A DNA stretch of 5,943 nucleotides. Origin: Pseudonocardiaceae bacterium (GTDB taxonomy: Bacteria; Actinomycetota; Actinomycetes; Mycobacteriales; Pseudonocardiaceae). The notes below the pieces were generated by a model. That model did not search any database and was not told the DNA's origin. It saw only the letters and a program-made list of their open reading frames with translations. Positions 1 to 5,943 of this stretch are shown here, piece by piece. Position 1 is the stretch's first letter. Every line of letters begins with the position of its first letter. The stretch spans positions 1-5,943 of the forward strand of contig JAICSB010000225.1 of the NCBI GenBank assembly GCA_025937115.1, written 5' to 3'. Made by a program: the position numbers and the translations under genes.

Positions 1-1056
1 AGGAGCCCGGTACTCCGCGACCCGGTGGATCTCGGGAACGAATCCCCACACCGATCCCAACCGCCCGAGCTCGAAGTCTCCGCTAGCCCGCTTGCGATAG
101 GACGCATCGAGGATCGGGCGTTCATCGATACCTTGGGTTATCGCCAGGCACGGCGACCGGTAAGCGCAGGTCGAACAGTTCTCCCAGGACTGGTTCGGGT
201 ACATCCGCAATGCCGGATCCGTCATATCCTGAATTTCCAGCGCTATGGCGGTGCCGTGCCGGGCAATTTCCAGCTCAGCCCGCGGGATGTGGGTGCGGCG
301 GAAGGACTCAGTGGTCCGCTGTGTCGTGATCCCACCAGGCCCCGGCACCGCGCGCACGTTGACCTTGGGCTTGCCTGCGGCCGGCACCGCAGCGCGCAGC
401 TCGTTGTGGATGGTGCCTTCGAGCTGGGCCAGAAAGTGCAGCTGCCACGCCCAGCCTCGGGTGAGCGCCTGCTCGTCGAGCCGCAGCTGGTCGAGTTCGG
501 GCCACTGCGGACCGGTGACGATCCGGTGCTCGACCAGCCAGTACAGCTCATGGTCGTCGATCACCACCAGGTCGATCCGCACCCGGAATTGCAGCGGCCG
601 ACCGTCCGGGGTGATCAGGCCACTGTCCGGGTCGGCTGGGTCGGGCAGAGCGATGTCGAACTGCGAGGCGACCTGGATCGGGGTGAAACGGTCGACGTCG
701 CTGGCCCATTCGAAATAGCGCTGGAGAATGCCGGTGCCCAGCTCCAGCTGCTGCTCCCAGTCCTGGACCTGGTCAGCGGATAAGTCCCGGGTCTGGGTGT
801 AAGCATCGCGCTGCCGGCGCATCGACTTCTCGAAGCCGGCGACGGCCAGCGGCCGCACGATCACCCGGTTCCAGTCCCACATGCCGGGGAAGTAGTAAAC
901 GTCGAGCGCGTCGTGGATCGCTTCGCCGAGGTCGAAGACCTGCGCCGGCTCGATCCGCTCGTAGTCCTGCCGTTCCCGCGCGCCGAAGTCCCAGGCTCGG
1001 CGACACCGCCGGAACAGGCGGTTCTCCCACGGTCTGGCCACATAGTTCACGCTCAC
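1..1056 (-). CDS. PD-(D/E)XK nuclease-fold protein with 4Fe-4S cysteine staple (3' end outside window)
   Basis: An open frame of 352 codons runs from GTG at 1056 to the window edge without a stop, so the C-terminus is missing. The layout is that of the RecB/AddB/Cas4 nuclease superfamily. C18 sits in an N-terminal Cys-Arg-Arg-Ala-Trp context, G44-x3-H48 resembles the helical Gly/His motif, and D162 lies in an Arg-Ile-Asp-Leu strand. E176-H177-R178 occupies the place of the usual (D/E)-x-K. C294-x2-C297-x5-C303 completes the four-cysteine set that binds a 4Fe-4S cluster in AddB and Cas4. By family it would be a cytosolic DNA exonuclease or DNA-end-binding protein; the Arg for the catalytic Lys makes activity uncertain. 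GTG at 1056 was chosen because AGGAGGT ends 4 nt upstream; GTG at 1050 is an alternative. A weak TACGCT -10-like hexamer lies at 1089-1094 on this strand. It is divergent from vapB. No helicase or cas gene is visible beside it. Superfamily assignment is fairly sure; exact role is unknown. Confidence 0.78.
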   Translation of the reverse strand, partial: MSVNYVARPWENRLFRRCRRAWDFGARERQDYERIEPAQVFDLGEAIHDALDVYYFPGMWDWNRVIVRPLAVAGFEKSMRRQRDAYTQTRDLSADQVQDWEQQLELGTGILQRYFEWASDVDRFTPIQVASQFDIALPDPADPDSGLITPDGRPLQFRVRIDLVVIDDHELYWLVEHRIVTGPQWPELDQLRLDEQALTRGWAWQLHFLAQLEGTIHNELRAAVPAAGKPKVNVRAVPGPGGITTQRTTESFRRTHIPRAELEIARHGTAIALEIQDMTDPALRMYPNQSWENCSTCAYRSPCLAITQGIDERPILDASYRKRASGDFELGRLGSVWGFVPEIHRVAEYRAP

Positions 1057-1060
1057 GGCC

Positions 1061-1067
1061 ACCTCCT
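1061..1067 (-). promoter_or_regulatory. Shine-Dalgarno site of the nuclease-like gene
   Basis: On the minus strand this reads AGGAGGT, a near-perfect anti-16S match, 4 nt before GTG at 1056 and 10 nt before GTG at 1050. It supports a start here although no ATG is present, and leaves the choice between the two GTG codons slightly open. Confidence 0.7.
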
Positions 1068-1112
1068 GCCGCCCGCACCCGAACTGCAAGCGTACCGTGG
1101 CCAAGGCGCTAC

Positions 1113-1148
1113 AGACGTCTGCATGCGATGGTATGCTGATCTGTATGC
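1113..1148. promoter_or_regulatory. candidate VapBC autoregulatory operator region
   Basis: The short gap between the divergent genes contains a perfect 10-bp palindrome, CAGACGTCTG (1112-1121). It also has three related hexamers: GCATGC at 1121-1126, GTATGC at 1131-1136 and GTATGC at 1143-1148. The first two can also be read as an imperfect inverted repeat (1121-1136). They overlap the presumed vapB -10 element and start codon. VapB proteins with a ribbon-helix-helix domain usually bind such repeats in their own promoter, alone or with VapC, so repression of vapBC from here is likely. The exact operator boundaries are inferred. Confidence 0.4.
1129..1137 (+). promoter_or_regulatory. extended -10 promoter of vapBC, probably leaderless
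   Basis: TGG followed by TATGCT forms an extended -10 element (TGn-TAnnnT). The hexamer ends 7 nt before the A of the vapB ATG at 1145, so transcription would start at or next to the start codon. No Shine-Dalgarno sequence lies before that ATG, which agrees with a leaderless mRNA, a common arrangement in actinomycetes and for antitoxin genes. No good -35 is visible at 16-18 bp spacing; the extended -10 could compensate. Confidence 0.5.
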
Positions 1149-1393
1149 GAACAACGCTCAATCTTCCGGACGGCCTGGTGGCGCAAGCCAAGGCCCAGGC
1201 GGCGGCGAGCGGCCAGACACTCACCAGCCTGATCGAAGAGGGCCTGCGGCTGGTGTTGCAAAAGCTCGACGTCCCCTGCCCCGCCGCACCCGAACCGCTG
1301 CCTGCCTATGGGCACCCGGCCGGGCGCATCCTCGTCGATCTGGGCGATCGTGACGCGGTATGGAGAGCCCTCGACGAGGACCTACGCGCGTGA
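1145..1393 (+). CDS. vapB: VapB-type antitoxin, ribbon-helix-helix family
   Basis: An 82-residue protein. Residues 2-7 (Arg-Thr-Thr-Leu-Asn-Leu) form the N-terminal beta-strand typical of a ribbon-helix-helix DNA-binding domain. Two helices follow at about 9-22 and 25-39, the second carrying Leu-Ile-Glu-Glu-Gly-Leu-Arg. The Pro-rich middle (44-57) and acidic C-terminal tail (64-82, ending in Ala-Leu-Asp-Glu-Asp) fit the part that wraps around and blocks the toxin. Its role is to neutralise VapC and, as a complex, repress its own promoter. The start at 1145 is preferred over an in-frame GTG at 1097 because the family begins with this Met-Arg-Thr-Thr sequence and the promoter maps directly onto it. 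Its TGA overlaps the vapC GTG by 4 nt, giving translational coupling. The subgroup number is not assigned. Confidence 0.88.
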   Translation: MRTTLNLPDGLVAQAKAQAAASGQTLTSLIEEGLRLVLQKLDVPCPAAPEPLPAYGHPAGRILVDLGDRDAVWRALDEDLRA

Positions 1394-1833
1394 TCCTGCC
1401 GGACGTCAACATCCTGGTGTATGCGTTTCGCCGGGAGGCCGAGCAGCACGACCGCTACGCAGCTTGGCTGGCCGCCATGGTCGCGGGCGCTGATGAGCTC
1501 GCGCTGCACGACACTGTGCTCGCCGGAATGGTCCGGCTCGTCACCAACCCGAGGATTTTCGGCGATCCGGCCCCGATGCCGACGGCGCTGGACTTCATTG
1601 CGCGAATTCGTGGGGCACAACGAGCCCGCTGGCTGCCATCAAGCGATGCGGCATGGACGGAGTTCGAACGCTTGGTCGAGCAGGATCGGGGCCTGCGGGG
1701 CAACCTGGTGCCAGACGCGTTACTAGCCGCGCTGGCCCGCGCCCACGGCTGCCGGATCGCGACCGCCGATCGCGGCTTCGCCCGGTTCCCCGGCGTCCAC
1801 ACCTTCGACCCCGCTGCCTTAGCCCACTCCTAG
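1390..1833 (+). CDS. vapC: VapC toxin, PIN-domain ribonuclease
   Basis: A 147-residue PIN-domain protein that would cleave RNA (tRNA or rRNA in studied VapCs) with Mg2+ or Mn2+ and is held inactive by the upstream VapB. The acidic centre can be followed: D5 in Leu-Pro-Asp-Val-Asn, D41 before Thr-Val-Leu-Ala-Gly, D109 in Val-Pro-Asp-Ala-Leu, and D127 in Thr-Ala-Asp-Arg-Gly-Phe. The signature Val-Thr-Asn-Pro-Arg-Ile-Phe is at 51-57. The length is normal for the family and there is no damage, so the toxin is probably functional. GTG at 1390 is chosen because it starts directly at the first beta-strand, overlaps the vapB stop as GTGA, and has GAGGA 9 nt upstream; an ATG at 1360 would add ten residues with no family counterpart. 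The last 15 bp, including the stop codon, overlap the end of the opposite-strand dehydrogenase gene, and no terminator separates them. Confidence 0.9.
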   Translation: MILPDVNILVYAFRREAEQHDRYAAWLAAMVAGADELALHDTVLAGMVRLVTNPRIFGDPAPMPTALDFIARIRGAQRARWLPSSDAAWTEFERLVEQDRGLRGNLVPDALLAALARAHGCRIATADRGFARFPGVHTFDPAALAHS

Positions 1834-2958
1834 GTGGCGGGCGATGAGGATGCGTTGGACCTCGCTGGTGCCTTCACCGATCTCTAGGACCTTGGCATCG
1901 CGGTAGAAGCGGGCCACCGGATACTCGTTCATGAATCCGTACCCGCCGAAGACTTGGGTGGCGTCGCGGGCGTTGTCCATCGCCGCGTTCGAGGAGACCA
2001 GCTTCGCAATCGCGGCCTCTTTCTTGAACGGTTCGCCGCGCAGCATCCGCTCGGCCGCATGGTAGTAGGTCAGCCGGGCAGCGTGTGCTCGGGTTTCCAT
2101 ATCGGCAATCTTGAACTGGATTGCCTGATAGCTACCGATGGCGTGGCCAAAAGCGTGCCGCTGCTGAGCGTAGGACACGCATTCGTCAATGCAGCCCTGG
2201 GCCAGACCTACCCCCAGCGCTGCGATCGCGATGCGACCCTCATCGAGAATGGCCAGGAACTGTGCATAACCTCGGCCGCGCTCGCCGAGTAGGTTGCTCA
2301 GCGGCACCCGGCAGTCGTCGAAGAACAGCCCGCGGGTGTCCGAGCACCGCCAGCCGACTTTGGAGTAGTTCGCGGAGACCGTGAAGCCGGGGTGCCCGGC
2401 GGGGACCAGGATGGTAGAGATCTCCTTCCGGCCACCGCTGACACCGGTGATCGCGGTGACGGTGACCACAGAGGTGATGTCGGTGCCCGAATTGGTGATG
2501 AATGCCTTGGACCCATTGATCACCCATTCGTCTCCCTCGCAGCGAGCGGTGGTGCGGGTAGCGCCCGCGTCGGATCCCCCACCGGGCTCGGTAAGACCGA
2601 AGGCCCCGAGCCGTTGGCCGGTGCATAGCTCCGGCAGCCAGCGCTGCTTCTGCTCCTCGGTGCCGTACCGGAAGATCGGCATCGCGCCCAGCGACACGCT
2701 GTCTTCCAGGGTGATCGCCACCGACGAGTCCACCCGCGCCAGTTCCTCCAGCGCCAGGCACAGGGCGAAATAGTCACCGCCCATCCCGCCGTACTCCTCG
2801 GGGAATGGCAACCCGAACAATCCCATCGCACCCATCTTCGCGACCAGCGCGTAAGGGAAGGTGTCGTGCTCGTAGAGATCCGCGATGACCGGGGCGACCT
2901 CCTTGCGGGCGAACTCCTCGACGGTAGCCCGCAGCGCCGCGTGCTCCTCGCTAAGCAT
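1819..2958 (-). CDS. fadE19: acyl-CoA dehydrogenase, FadE19-like, probably isovaleryl-/branched-chain acyl-CoA
   Basis: A complete 379-residue FAD-dependent acyl-CoA dehydrogenase, a usual length. Order of parts: N-terminal helical domain (about 1-115), middle beta domain with the first family signature Gly-Leu-Thr-Glu-Pro-Gly-Gly-Gly-Ser-Asp (121-130), and C-terminal helical domain (about 230-379). The second signature spans 335-356, with the Phe-Gly-Gly-Tyr-Gly FAD-contact segment. E362 in Ile-Gly-Glu-Gly-Thr-Ser-Glu-Val-Gln is at the position of the catalytic base in short- and branched-chain members. It would form the alpha,beta double bond of an acyl-CoA and pass electrons to electron-transfer flavoprotein. 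Placement behind both 3-methylcrotonyl-CoA carboxylase subunits makes isovaleryl-CoA, from leucine, the likely substrate; 2-methylbutyryl- or isobutyryl-CoA cannot be excluded. The start ATG follows AGGGAGGG at a good distance. The symbol rests on synteny and resemblance recalled from mycobacteria. Confidence 0.92.
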   Translation of the reverse strand: MLSEEHAALRATVEEFARKEVAPVIADLYEHDTFPYALVAKMGAMGLFGLPFPEEYGGMGGDYFALCLALEELARVDSSVAITLEDSVSLGAMPIFRYGTEEQKQRWLPELCTGQRLGAFGLTEPGGGSDAGATRTTARCEGDEWVINGSKAFITNSGTDITSVVTVTAITGVSGGRKEISTILVPAGHPGFTVSANYSKVGWRCSDTRGLFFDDCRVPLSNLLGERGRGYAQFLAILDEGRIAIAALGVGLAQGCIDECVSYAQQRHAFGHAIGSYQAIQFKIADMETRAHAARLTYYHAAERMLRGEPFKKEAAIAKLVSSNAAMDNARDATQVFGGYGFMNEYPVARFYRDAKVLEIGEGTSEVQRILIARHLGVG

Positions 2959-2962
2959 TGCG

Positions 2963-2970
2963 CCCTCCCT
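2963..2970 (-). promoter_or_regulatory. Shine-Dalgarno site of fadE19
   Basis: The minus strand reads AGGGAGGG, ending 4 nt before the ATG at 2958. It begins 10 nt downstream of the long hairpin at 2981-3028, so it stays single-stranded when the hairpin forms, and fadE19 can be translated independently of accA1. Confidence 0.6.
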
Positions 2971-2980
2971 TCGGTCGGGT

Positions 2981-3028
2981 GCTCGTGAGTGCGTAACAGT
3001 GTTCTAACACTGTTACGCACTCACGAGC
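2981..3028. repeat. perfect 48-bp palindrome between accA1 and fadE19
   Basis: Left arm 2981-3003 and right arm 3006-3028 are exact reverse complements over 23 bp, separated by only CT at 3004-3005. Pairing stops at both outer edges (2980 T versus 3029 G). The right arm contains the last four accA1 sense codons and its TAA stop (3013-3015). In accA1-to-fadE19 mRNA it would fold into a long uninterrupted stem with a tetraloop-sized tip. It is not followed by a U-tract, so it is not a classical intrinsic terminator. It could be a U-less actinomycete terminator or attenuator, a processing or stabilising hairpin, an operator for a dimeric repressor, or a copy of a dispersed palindromic repeat. 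The structure is certain; the function is open. Confidence 0.95.
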
Positions 3029-4977
3029 GTCAGCAGCACGGTGTCGCGCTCGACGGTGGTTCCGGGGCGGGCGCGCAGCTCTCGGACCACGCCGTCGATC
3101 GGCGCGGTGAGCACATGCTCCATCTTCATCGCTTCGAGCACGAGCAGCCGGGCGCCTGCAGTGACCTGCTGACCCTCAGCGACGTCGACGGCGATGATGG
3201 TGCCGGGCATCGGCGCGTGCACCGTCCCGGCGGCGTCCTGCTCGGGGCGTCGCGCGGCGTCGAGGGGCTGCTGCTCGTGCAGCTCCCAGCTGCGCCCGTC
3301 ACGGCCAAACCACACCGCAGCGCCGTCGACCGCGCAGGCGTAGCGACGGGTGATCTGATCAAGTGTGACGATCAGGTCCCCGCCATCCCACCAGGCCGAC
3401 GCGCGGCTCGGGGCGCCTTCGCCGACTACGAGCTCGGCGGCGGCGGCCCGGCCCCGGGTTCGGACCTCGACCGGTTCGGACCCGCTGGCCTGCATCCGCC
3501 AACGGGTCCAGGCGGGCTCACCGATCCGCCAGCCGCCGGGCAGCGCGAACGGATCCACCACCGGCCCGGTGGGTTCCAATGCCAGCAGCGCACGCAGTGC
3601 GGCCGCGGCGAGCACGTCCCGCGGCAGCGATGCGCTGCGCGTCTTGCGACGCTCAACCAGTCCGGTGTCCAGCTTTCCGGCCTGCACGTCAGCATCAGCG
3701 AGCAGGCCGCGCAGGAACGCCACGTTGGTGCTCACGCCCAGGATGCTGATCTGGGCCAACGCGGCGTCCAGCCGGCGCAGCGCGGTGTCCCGGTCCGGAC
3801 CGTGCGCGATGACCTTGGCCAGCATCGGGTCGTAGTCGCTGCCCACGGTGTCGCCGACCCGCAGCCCGGAGTCGACGCGAACACCCGCGGGTTCACGGAG
3901 CTGGAGAACGCGCCCTCCTGTGGGCAGGAACCCATTGGCGGGATCTTCGGCGTAGATCCGCGCCTGTACCGCGTGGCCGTCCGCGGCGACGTCGTCCTGG
4001 CGCAACCCGAGCGGCTCCCCCGCGGCGATCCGCAGTTGGTAGGCGACCAGGTCCAGACCGGTGACGAGCTCAGTGACCGGGTGCTCGACCTGCAACCGGG
4101 TGTTCATCTCCAGAAAGAAGAACTGGTCTGGGGTATCCGCCGGCACGATGAACTCGACCGTGCCCGCACCGGTGTATCCCACGGCCTTCGCGACGGCCAC
4201 CGCGCACTGACCCATCCGGGTTCGGGTGGCAGTGTCGAGTAGTACCGACGGCGATTCTTCGACGATCTTCTGGTGTCGCCGCTGCAGGCTGCACTCGCGT
4301 TCGCCGAGGTGGACGATCGCGCCGTGCGCGTCCGCCAGCACGTGGATCTCGATGTGCCGCGCGGTGGGGATGAACCGTTCGACGAGCAGCGTGTCGTCGC
4401 CGAAGGCGCCGCGGGCCTCCCGGCGGGTGCTGGCGATGGCCTCGGGCAAGTCGCGCGCGCGATGCACCACACGCAGCCCTTTGCCGCCACCGCCGGCGGA
4501 CGGTTTGAGCAGCACCGGGTAGCCCAGCGCGCCGGCCGCGACGGCCAACGCGTCATCGTCGCAGGCCCGGCCGTCGCTGCCCGGGATCACCGGGATGCCC
4601 GCGGCCGCCGCCGTCGACTTGGCCCGGATCTTGTCGCCCATCGCCTCGATGGCAGCGGCCGGCGGTCCGACGAAGATCAGTCCGGCGCACGCGCAGGCCC
4701 GGGCGAAGGTGGCGTTCTCCGAGAGGAACCCGTAGCCGGGGTGCACGGCCTGCGCGCCGGTGCGGGCGGCGGCGTCGAGGATCGCGTCGATGGACAGGTA
4801 GCTCGCAGCGGCCGGTGCTGGACCGATCCGGACGGCGACGTCGGCGTCGCGGACGTGCCGAGCGCCGGCGTCAGCGTCGCTGTACACGGCCACTGAGCGC
4901 AGGCCCATCGCGCGCAGCGTGCGGATCACCCGCACCGCAATCTCGCCGCGATTGGCCACCAGCACGGTGTGGAACAT
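3013..4977 (-). CDS. accA1: 3-methylcrotonyl-CoA carboxylase alpha subunit (biotin carboxylase + BCCP)
   Basis: A complete 654-residue alpha subunit. It carboxylates its own biotin with ATP and bicarbonate and hands the carboxyl group to the beta subunit encoded just upstream. Domains in order: biotin carboxylase N-domain (1-112, starting [10 protein letters not shown]), ATP-grasp (about 113-315), biotin carboxylase C-domain (about 330-440), a linking region (about 450-580) and biotinyl domain (about 585-654). Visible sites are the Gly-rich ATP loop at 162-167, the [11 protein letters not shown] segment (227-237), metal ligands E275 and E290, and N292, R294, Q296-V297-E298. Biotin goes on K618 in Glu-Ala-Met-Lys-Met-Glu-His. 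ATG at 4977 starts 5 nt after the accD1 stop and gives the family N-terminus; GTG at 4986 overlaps that stop and would add three residues. Assignment to methylcrotonyl-CoA rather than acetyl- or propionyl-CoA comes from the accD1 partner. Confidence 0.95.
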   Translation of the reverse strand: MFHTVLVANRGEIAVRVIRTLRAMGLRSVAVYSDADAGARHVRDADVAVRIGPAPAAASYLSIDAILDAAARTGAQAVHPGYGFLSENATFARACACAGLIFVGPPAAAIEAMGDKIRAKSTAAAAGIPVIPGSDGRACDDDALAVAAGALGYPVLLKPSAGGGGKGLRVVHRARDLPEAIASTRREARGAFGDDTLLVERFIPTARHIEIHVLADAHGAIVHLGERECSLQRRHQKIVEESPSVLLDTATRTRMGQCAVAVAKAVGYTGAGTVEFIVPADTPDQFFFLEMNTRLQVEHPVTELVTGLDLVAYQLRIAAGEPLGLRQDDVAADGHAVQARIYAEDPANGFLPTGGRVLQLREPAGVRVDSGLRVGDTVGSDYDPMLAKVIAHGPDRDTALRRLDAALAQISILGVSTNVAFLRGLLADADVQAGKLDTGLVERRKTRSASLPRDVLAAAALRALLALEPTGPVVDPFALPGGWRIGEPAWTRWRMQASGSEPVEVRTRGRAAAAELVVGEGAPSRASAWWDGGDLIVTLDQITRRYACAVDGAAVWFGRDGRSWELHEQQPLDAARRPEQDAAGTVHAPMPGTIIAVDVAEGQQVTAGARLLVLEAMKMEHVLTAPIDGVVRELRARPGTTVERDTVLLTLVSA

Positions 4978-4982
4978 GCCGT

Positions 4983-5943
4983 TCACATCCGGAAGATGCC
5001 GAAGCGGCTGGGCTCAAGCGGGGCATTGGCGCAGGCGCACAGCGCCAATCCGAGCACCATCCGGGTGTCCGCCGGGTCGATCACCCCGTCGTCCCATAGC
5101 CGGGCCGTCGAGTAATAGGGGTTGCCCTGGTGTTCGTACTGATCACGGATGCGCTGCGCGAAAGCCACATCGCCTTCTGGGTCGTGCGCACCCCGGACGG
5201 CACCGAGGACCGTGGCCGCCTGCTCACCGCCCATTACTGAGATCCGCGCATTGGGCCACATGAAGAGAAACCGTGGCGAGTACGCTCGGCCACACATGGC
5301 GTAATTGCCGGCGCCGAATGAGCCACCGATGATGACGGTCAGCTTGGGTACCCGCGTGGTCGCGACCGCGGTGACCATTTTCGCACCGTGTTTCGCGATG
5401 CCGCCGGCCTCATATTCTCGGCCCACCATGAAACCGGAGATGTTCTGCAGGAACACCAGCGGAACGCCGCGCTGGTCGCACAGCTCGATGAAATGTGCAC
5501 CTTTGAGTGCAGACTCGCTGAACAGGATCCCGTTGTTGGCCACAATGCCCACTGGATGACCGTGCAGCCGGGCGAAACCGGTGACCAGCGTGGCGCCGTA
5601 TTCGGCCTTGAACTCGTCGAAACGAGACCCGTCGACGATCCGGGTGATCACCTCGCGGACATCGTAGGAGGTGCGCGAGCCCTCCGGCACCACGTCGTAA
5701 ATCCCTCCCGCGGAAGGCTCCTCGGTGGCGATGACCTCCCACGGCCGGGGCGGGCGGGGCCCGAGGGTGCCGACGATGGAGCGGACGATCCGCAGCGCGT
5801 GGGCGTCGTCGTCGGCGAGGTGGTCGGTAACCCCGGAGATCCGAGAGTGCAACTCGGCCCCGCCCAGCTCCTCGGCGGTCACCACCTCACCGGTGGCCGC
5901 GGCGACCAGCGGCGGCCCGCCGAGGAAGATCGTGCCCTGATTG
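4983..5943 (-). CDS. accD1: 3-methylcrotonyl-CoA carboxylase beta subunit (carboxyltransferase), C-terminal part
   Basis: The last 319 codons plus TGA of a carboxyltransferase subunit; the start lies beyond the right edge (the family is about 530 residues). It moves the carboxyl group from biotin on the alpha subunit to the gamma carbon of 3-methylcrotonyl-CoA. The fragment opens with [13 protein letters not shown]. It continues with [10 protein letters not shown]-x-Ser-Gly-Val-(T/S)-Asp-His, hallmarks shared with human MCCC2 and absent from most acetyl/propionyl-CoA carboxyltransferases. The second crotonase-like half is complete, with Asn-Asn-Gly-Ile-Leu-Phe-Ser-Glu-Ser (about 5515-5541) and the Gly-rich [13 protein letters not shown] stretch at 5289-5327 that helps form an oxyanion pocket. 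The end Phe-Gly-Ile-Phe-Arg-Met is typical. Spacing of 5 nt to accA1 indicates one operon and subunits made together. Confidence 0.95.
   Translation of the reverse strand, partial: NQGTIFLGGPPLVAAATGEVVTAEELGGAELHSRISGVTDHLADDDAHALRIVRSIVGTLGPRPPRPWEVIATEEPSAGGIYDVVPEGSRTSYDVREVITRIVDGSRFDEFKAEYGATLVTGFARLHGHPVGIVANNGILFSESALKGAHFIELCDQRGVPLVFLQNISGFMVGREYEAGGIAKHGAKMVTAVATTRVPKLTVIIGGSFGAGNYAMCGRAYSPRFLFMWPNARISVMGGEQAATVLGAVRGAHDPEGDVAFAQRIRDQYEHQGNPYYSTARLWDDGVIDPADTRMVLGLALCACANAPLEPSRFGIFRM

Noticed and set aside
25..783. 252-codon plus-strand open frame
   Set aside because: It is antisense, codon-aligned, to the nuclease-like gene. Its protein has no recognisable motif, while the minus strand shows cysteine and His/Asp motifs plus a Shine-Dalgarno site.
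1..1056. Cas4 of a CRISPR-Cas system
   Set aside because: No cas1/cas2 genes or repeat-spacer array are in the window, and the protein is longer than typical Cas4. Only the fold resemblance is supported.
1390..1833. orthologue of the M. tuberculosis VapC38 toxin found near the same locus
   Set aside because: The recalled VapC38 sequence differs clearly throughout. This toxin belongs to the Asp-Val-Asn-x-Leu-Val-Tyr-Ala subgroup, so no number was assigned.
2520..3020. minus-strand frame starting with nearly the same residues as the 2989-4242 frame
   Set aside because: The shared first residues come purely from the two arms of the palindrome being reverse complements. The frame is a shadow of fadE19.
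2981..3028. classical intrinsic terminator
   Set aside because: On either strand the stem is followed by no T-run. Only a U-less terminator remains possible, so it was listed as a repeat instead.
2989..4242. 417-codon plus-strand open frame opposite accA1
   Set aside because: It is a high-GC shadow of accA1, whose product is unmistakable. Its start lies in the palindrome only because the arms are symmetric.
4273..4896. 207-codon plus-strand open frame
   Set aside because: It is antisense to the biotin carboxylase domain of accA1, with no Shine-Dalgarno site or recognisable motif.

Overview
The window is high-GC DNA with GTG starts, a leaderless-looking promoter and gene families that all point to an actinomycete. 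The order accD1-accA1-fadE19 matches, from memory, the leucine-catabolism cluster of mycobacteria. The proteins do not look specifically like those of M. tuberculosis, so a related mycolic-acid or Pseudonocardia-type actinomycete is equally possible, and no genus can be fixed.

Right part (about 1819-5943, all minus strand, transcribed right to left): the 3' end of a 3-methylcrotonyl-CoA carboxylase beta subunit (accD1, cut by the window edge), the complete biotin-carrying alpha subunit (accA1) 5 nt behind it, and after 54 nt an acyl-CoA dehydrogenase (fadE19-like). Together these fit two consecutive steps of leucine breakdown: isovaleryl-CoA to 3-methylcrotonyl-CoA (dehydrogenase, an inference about substrate), then to 3-methylglutaconyl-CoA (biotin carboxylase plus carboxyltransferase). 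The next enzymes, a methylglutaconyl-CoA hydratase and an HMG-CoA lyase, are not in the window. The accA1/fadE19 junction holds a perfect 48-bp palindrome (23-bp arms, 2-nt centre) that contains the accA1 stop codon. It is the most striking non-coding structure here.

Left part (1-1833) looks like accessory DNA. A VapBC toxin-antitoxin pair (1145-1833, plus strand) has a GTGA stop/start overlap and a promoter placed so that the mRNA would begin at the vapB ATG. Its toxin gene runs into the tail of fadE19 with a 15-bp convergent overlap. Divergent from vapB, across 88 bp, is a partial gene (1-1056, minus strand, open to the window edge) for a PD-(D/E)XK nuclease-fold protein. It keeps the four cysteines of a Cas4/AddB-type iron-sulfur staple but has Glu-His-Arg where the catalytic Glu-x-Lys is expected.

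No RNA genes, CRISPR arrays, insertion sequences or integrase genes were seen. Gene density is very high: the only non-coding stretches are 1057-1144, 2959-3012 and 4978-4982.
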